Below, one piece after another: positions 63,824-64,000 of a stretch of DNA of 64,000 nucleotides. The stretch covers positions 46,421 to 110,420 of the forward strand of contig NZ_JADYTU010000004.1 of NCBI RefSeq assembly GCF_021531375.1, in the 5' to 3' direction. Each line of letters begins with the position of its first letter. Position 1 is the stretch's first letter. The stretch comes from Pseudoflavonifractor phocaeensis. Its GTDB lineage: Bacteria > Bacillota > Clostridia > Oscillospirales > Oscillospiraceae. The notes under the pieces are model-generated. The model was not told where the DNA came from. It ran no database searches and saw only the letters and a list, made by a program, of their open reading frames with translations. Both the position numbers and the translations under genes were made by a program.

Positions 63824-64000
63824 AGAGCAACACCTCCAGGGCATCCTATGCGGGGGTGCCTCCGGCGGTGTTGGGCCGACTGGAAAACCTGCGGGAAAGT
63901 ACGTCATTTGAAACATATAGTCTAAACATAAATTTTAGTTTATCGTTTCATGTAGGGTGAGGGCTTGGTAGGGCGGGGGCTTATCCCTCCCCCTTTTGGC
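63824..64000. other. Right window edge, nothing recognised
   Basis: 177 bases with an AT-rich stretch near 63915-63955 that could hold a minus-strand promoter for the membrane protein/recD2 pair. No gene can be supported. Confidence 0.4.

Overview
The window looks like a high-GC, spore-forming Firmicute of the Oscillospiraceae (Flavonifractor/Intestinimonas/Lawsonibacter type). The support is an alpha/beta-type spore DNA-binding protein gene, Clostridia-type neighbourhoods (a DUF1292 gene, an S-box riboswitch before metK, recD2), a butyrate-pathway 3-hydroxyacyl-CoA dehydrogenase, and GC-rich codon use with strong AGGAGG ribosome sites. The species cannot be fixed from the window.

Region 1 (1-10.9 kb) is a pentose-type sugar locus. 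One operon on the minus strand runs: periplasmic-type binding lipoprotein, a hairpin, ABC ATPase, permease, xylulokinase, a small membrane protein, a YczE/YitT-like membrane protein, a DUF4867 cupin-like protein, and a fucose-isomerase-fold sugar isomerase cut by the window edge. A ROK repressor and aldose 1-epimerase are read divergently. Both promoters have a TTGACT -35 and carry palindromes that could be the ROK operator.

Region 2 (10.9-15 kb) holds a spore protein gene with an abnormal C-terminus, a gamma-glutamyltransferase gene broken by one in-frame amber codon, and a MATE efflux pump.

Region 3 (15.02-38.54 kb) is the most interesting part: an apparent integrative mobilizable element. 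It sits in the loop of what was a bidirectional terminator between the MATE gene and the convergent gene at 38.6 kb. The two 19-nt arms of that terminator (15003-15021 and 38540-38558) are perfect inverted copies. Just inside lie imperfect 20-bp terminal inverted repeats. The element has an XRE regulator and a hairpin-rich leader at the left, and a DUF3847 gene, MobA/MobL relaxase, TnpW-like gene and large serine recombinase at the right. Its cargo is AT-richer and resembles the E. coli frl (fructoselysine) system: FrlC-like epimerase, TRAP transporter (DctQ/M/P), FrlD-like PfkB kinase, two-subunit hydantoinase/oxoprolinase, FrlB-like SIS deglycase, and a GntR/UTRA regulator. The combination suggests uptake and breakdown of an Amadori-type (sugar-amine) compound whose amine part contains, or forms, a lactam or hydantoin-like ring. 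IS256 and IS66 elements, and remnants of a phage terminase and an SLH protein, interrupt or flank the cargo.

Region 4 (38.6-64 kb) is core chromosome: aspartate kinase, homoserine dehydrogenase and PheB-type ACT protein; class A PBP; DUF1292; a noncoding stretch with two structured-RNA candidates (one resembling 6S RNA); parvulin-type foldase; deoC; metK under a SAM-I riboswitch; hydroxyacyl-CoA dehydrogenase; GreA; SAH hydrolase; a rhomboid-like membrane protein; an FAD oxidoreductase; YbjQ; DUF1643; a small EamA-type protein; an SLH-GH25 lysozyme; threonine deaminase; and recD2.
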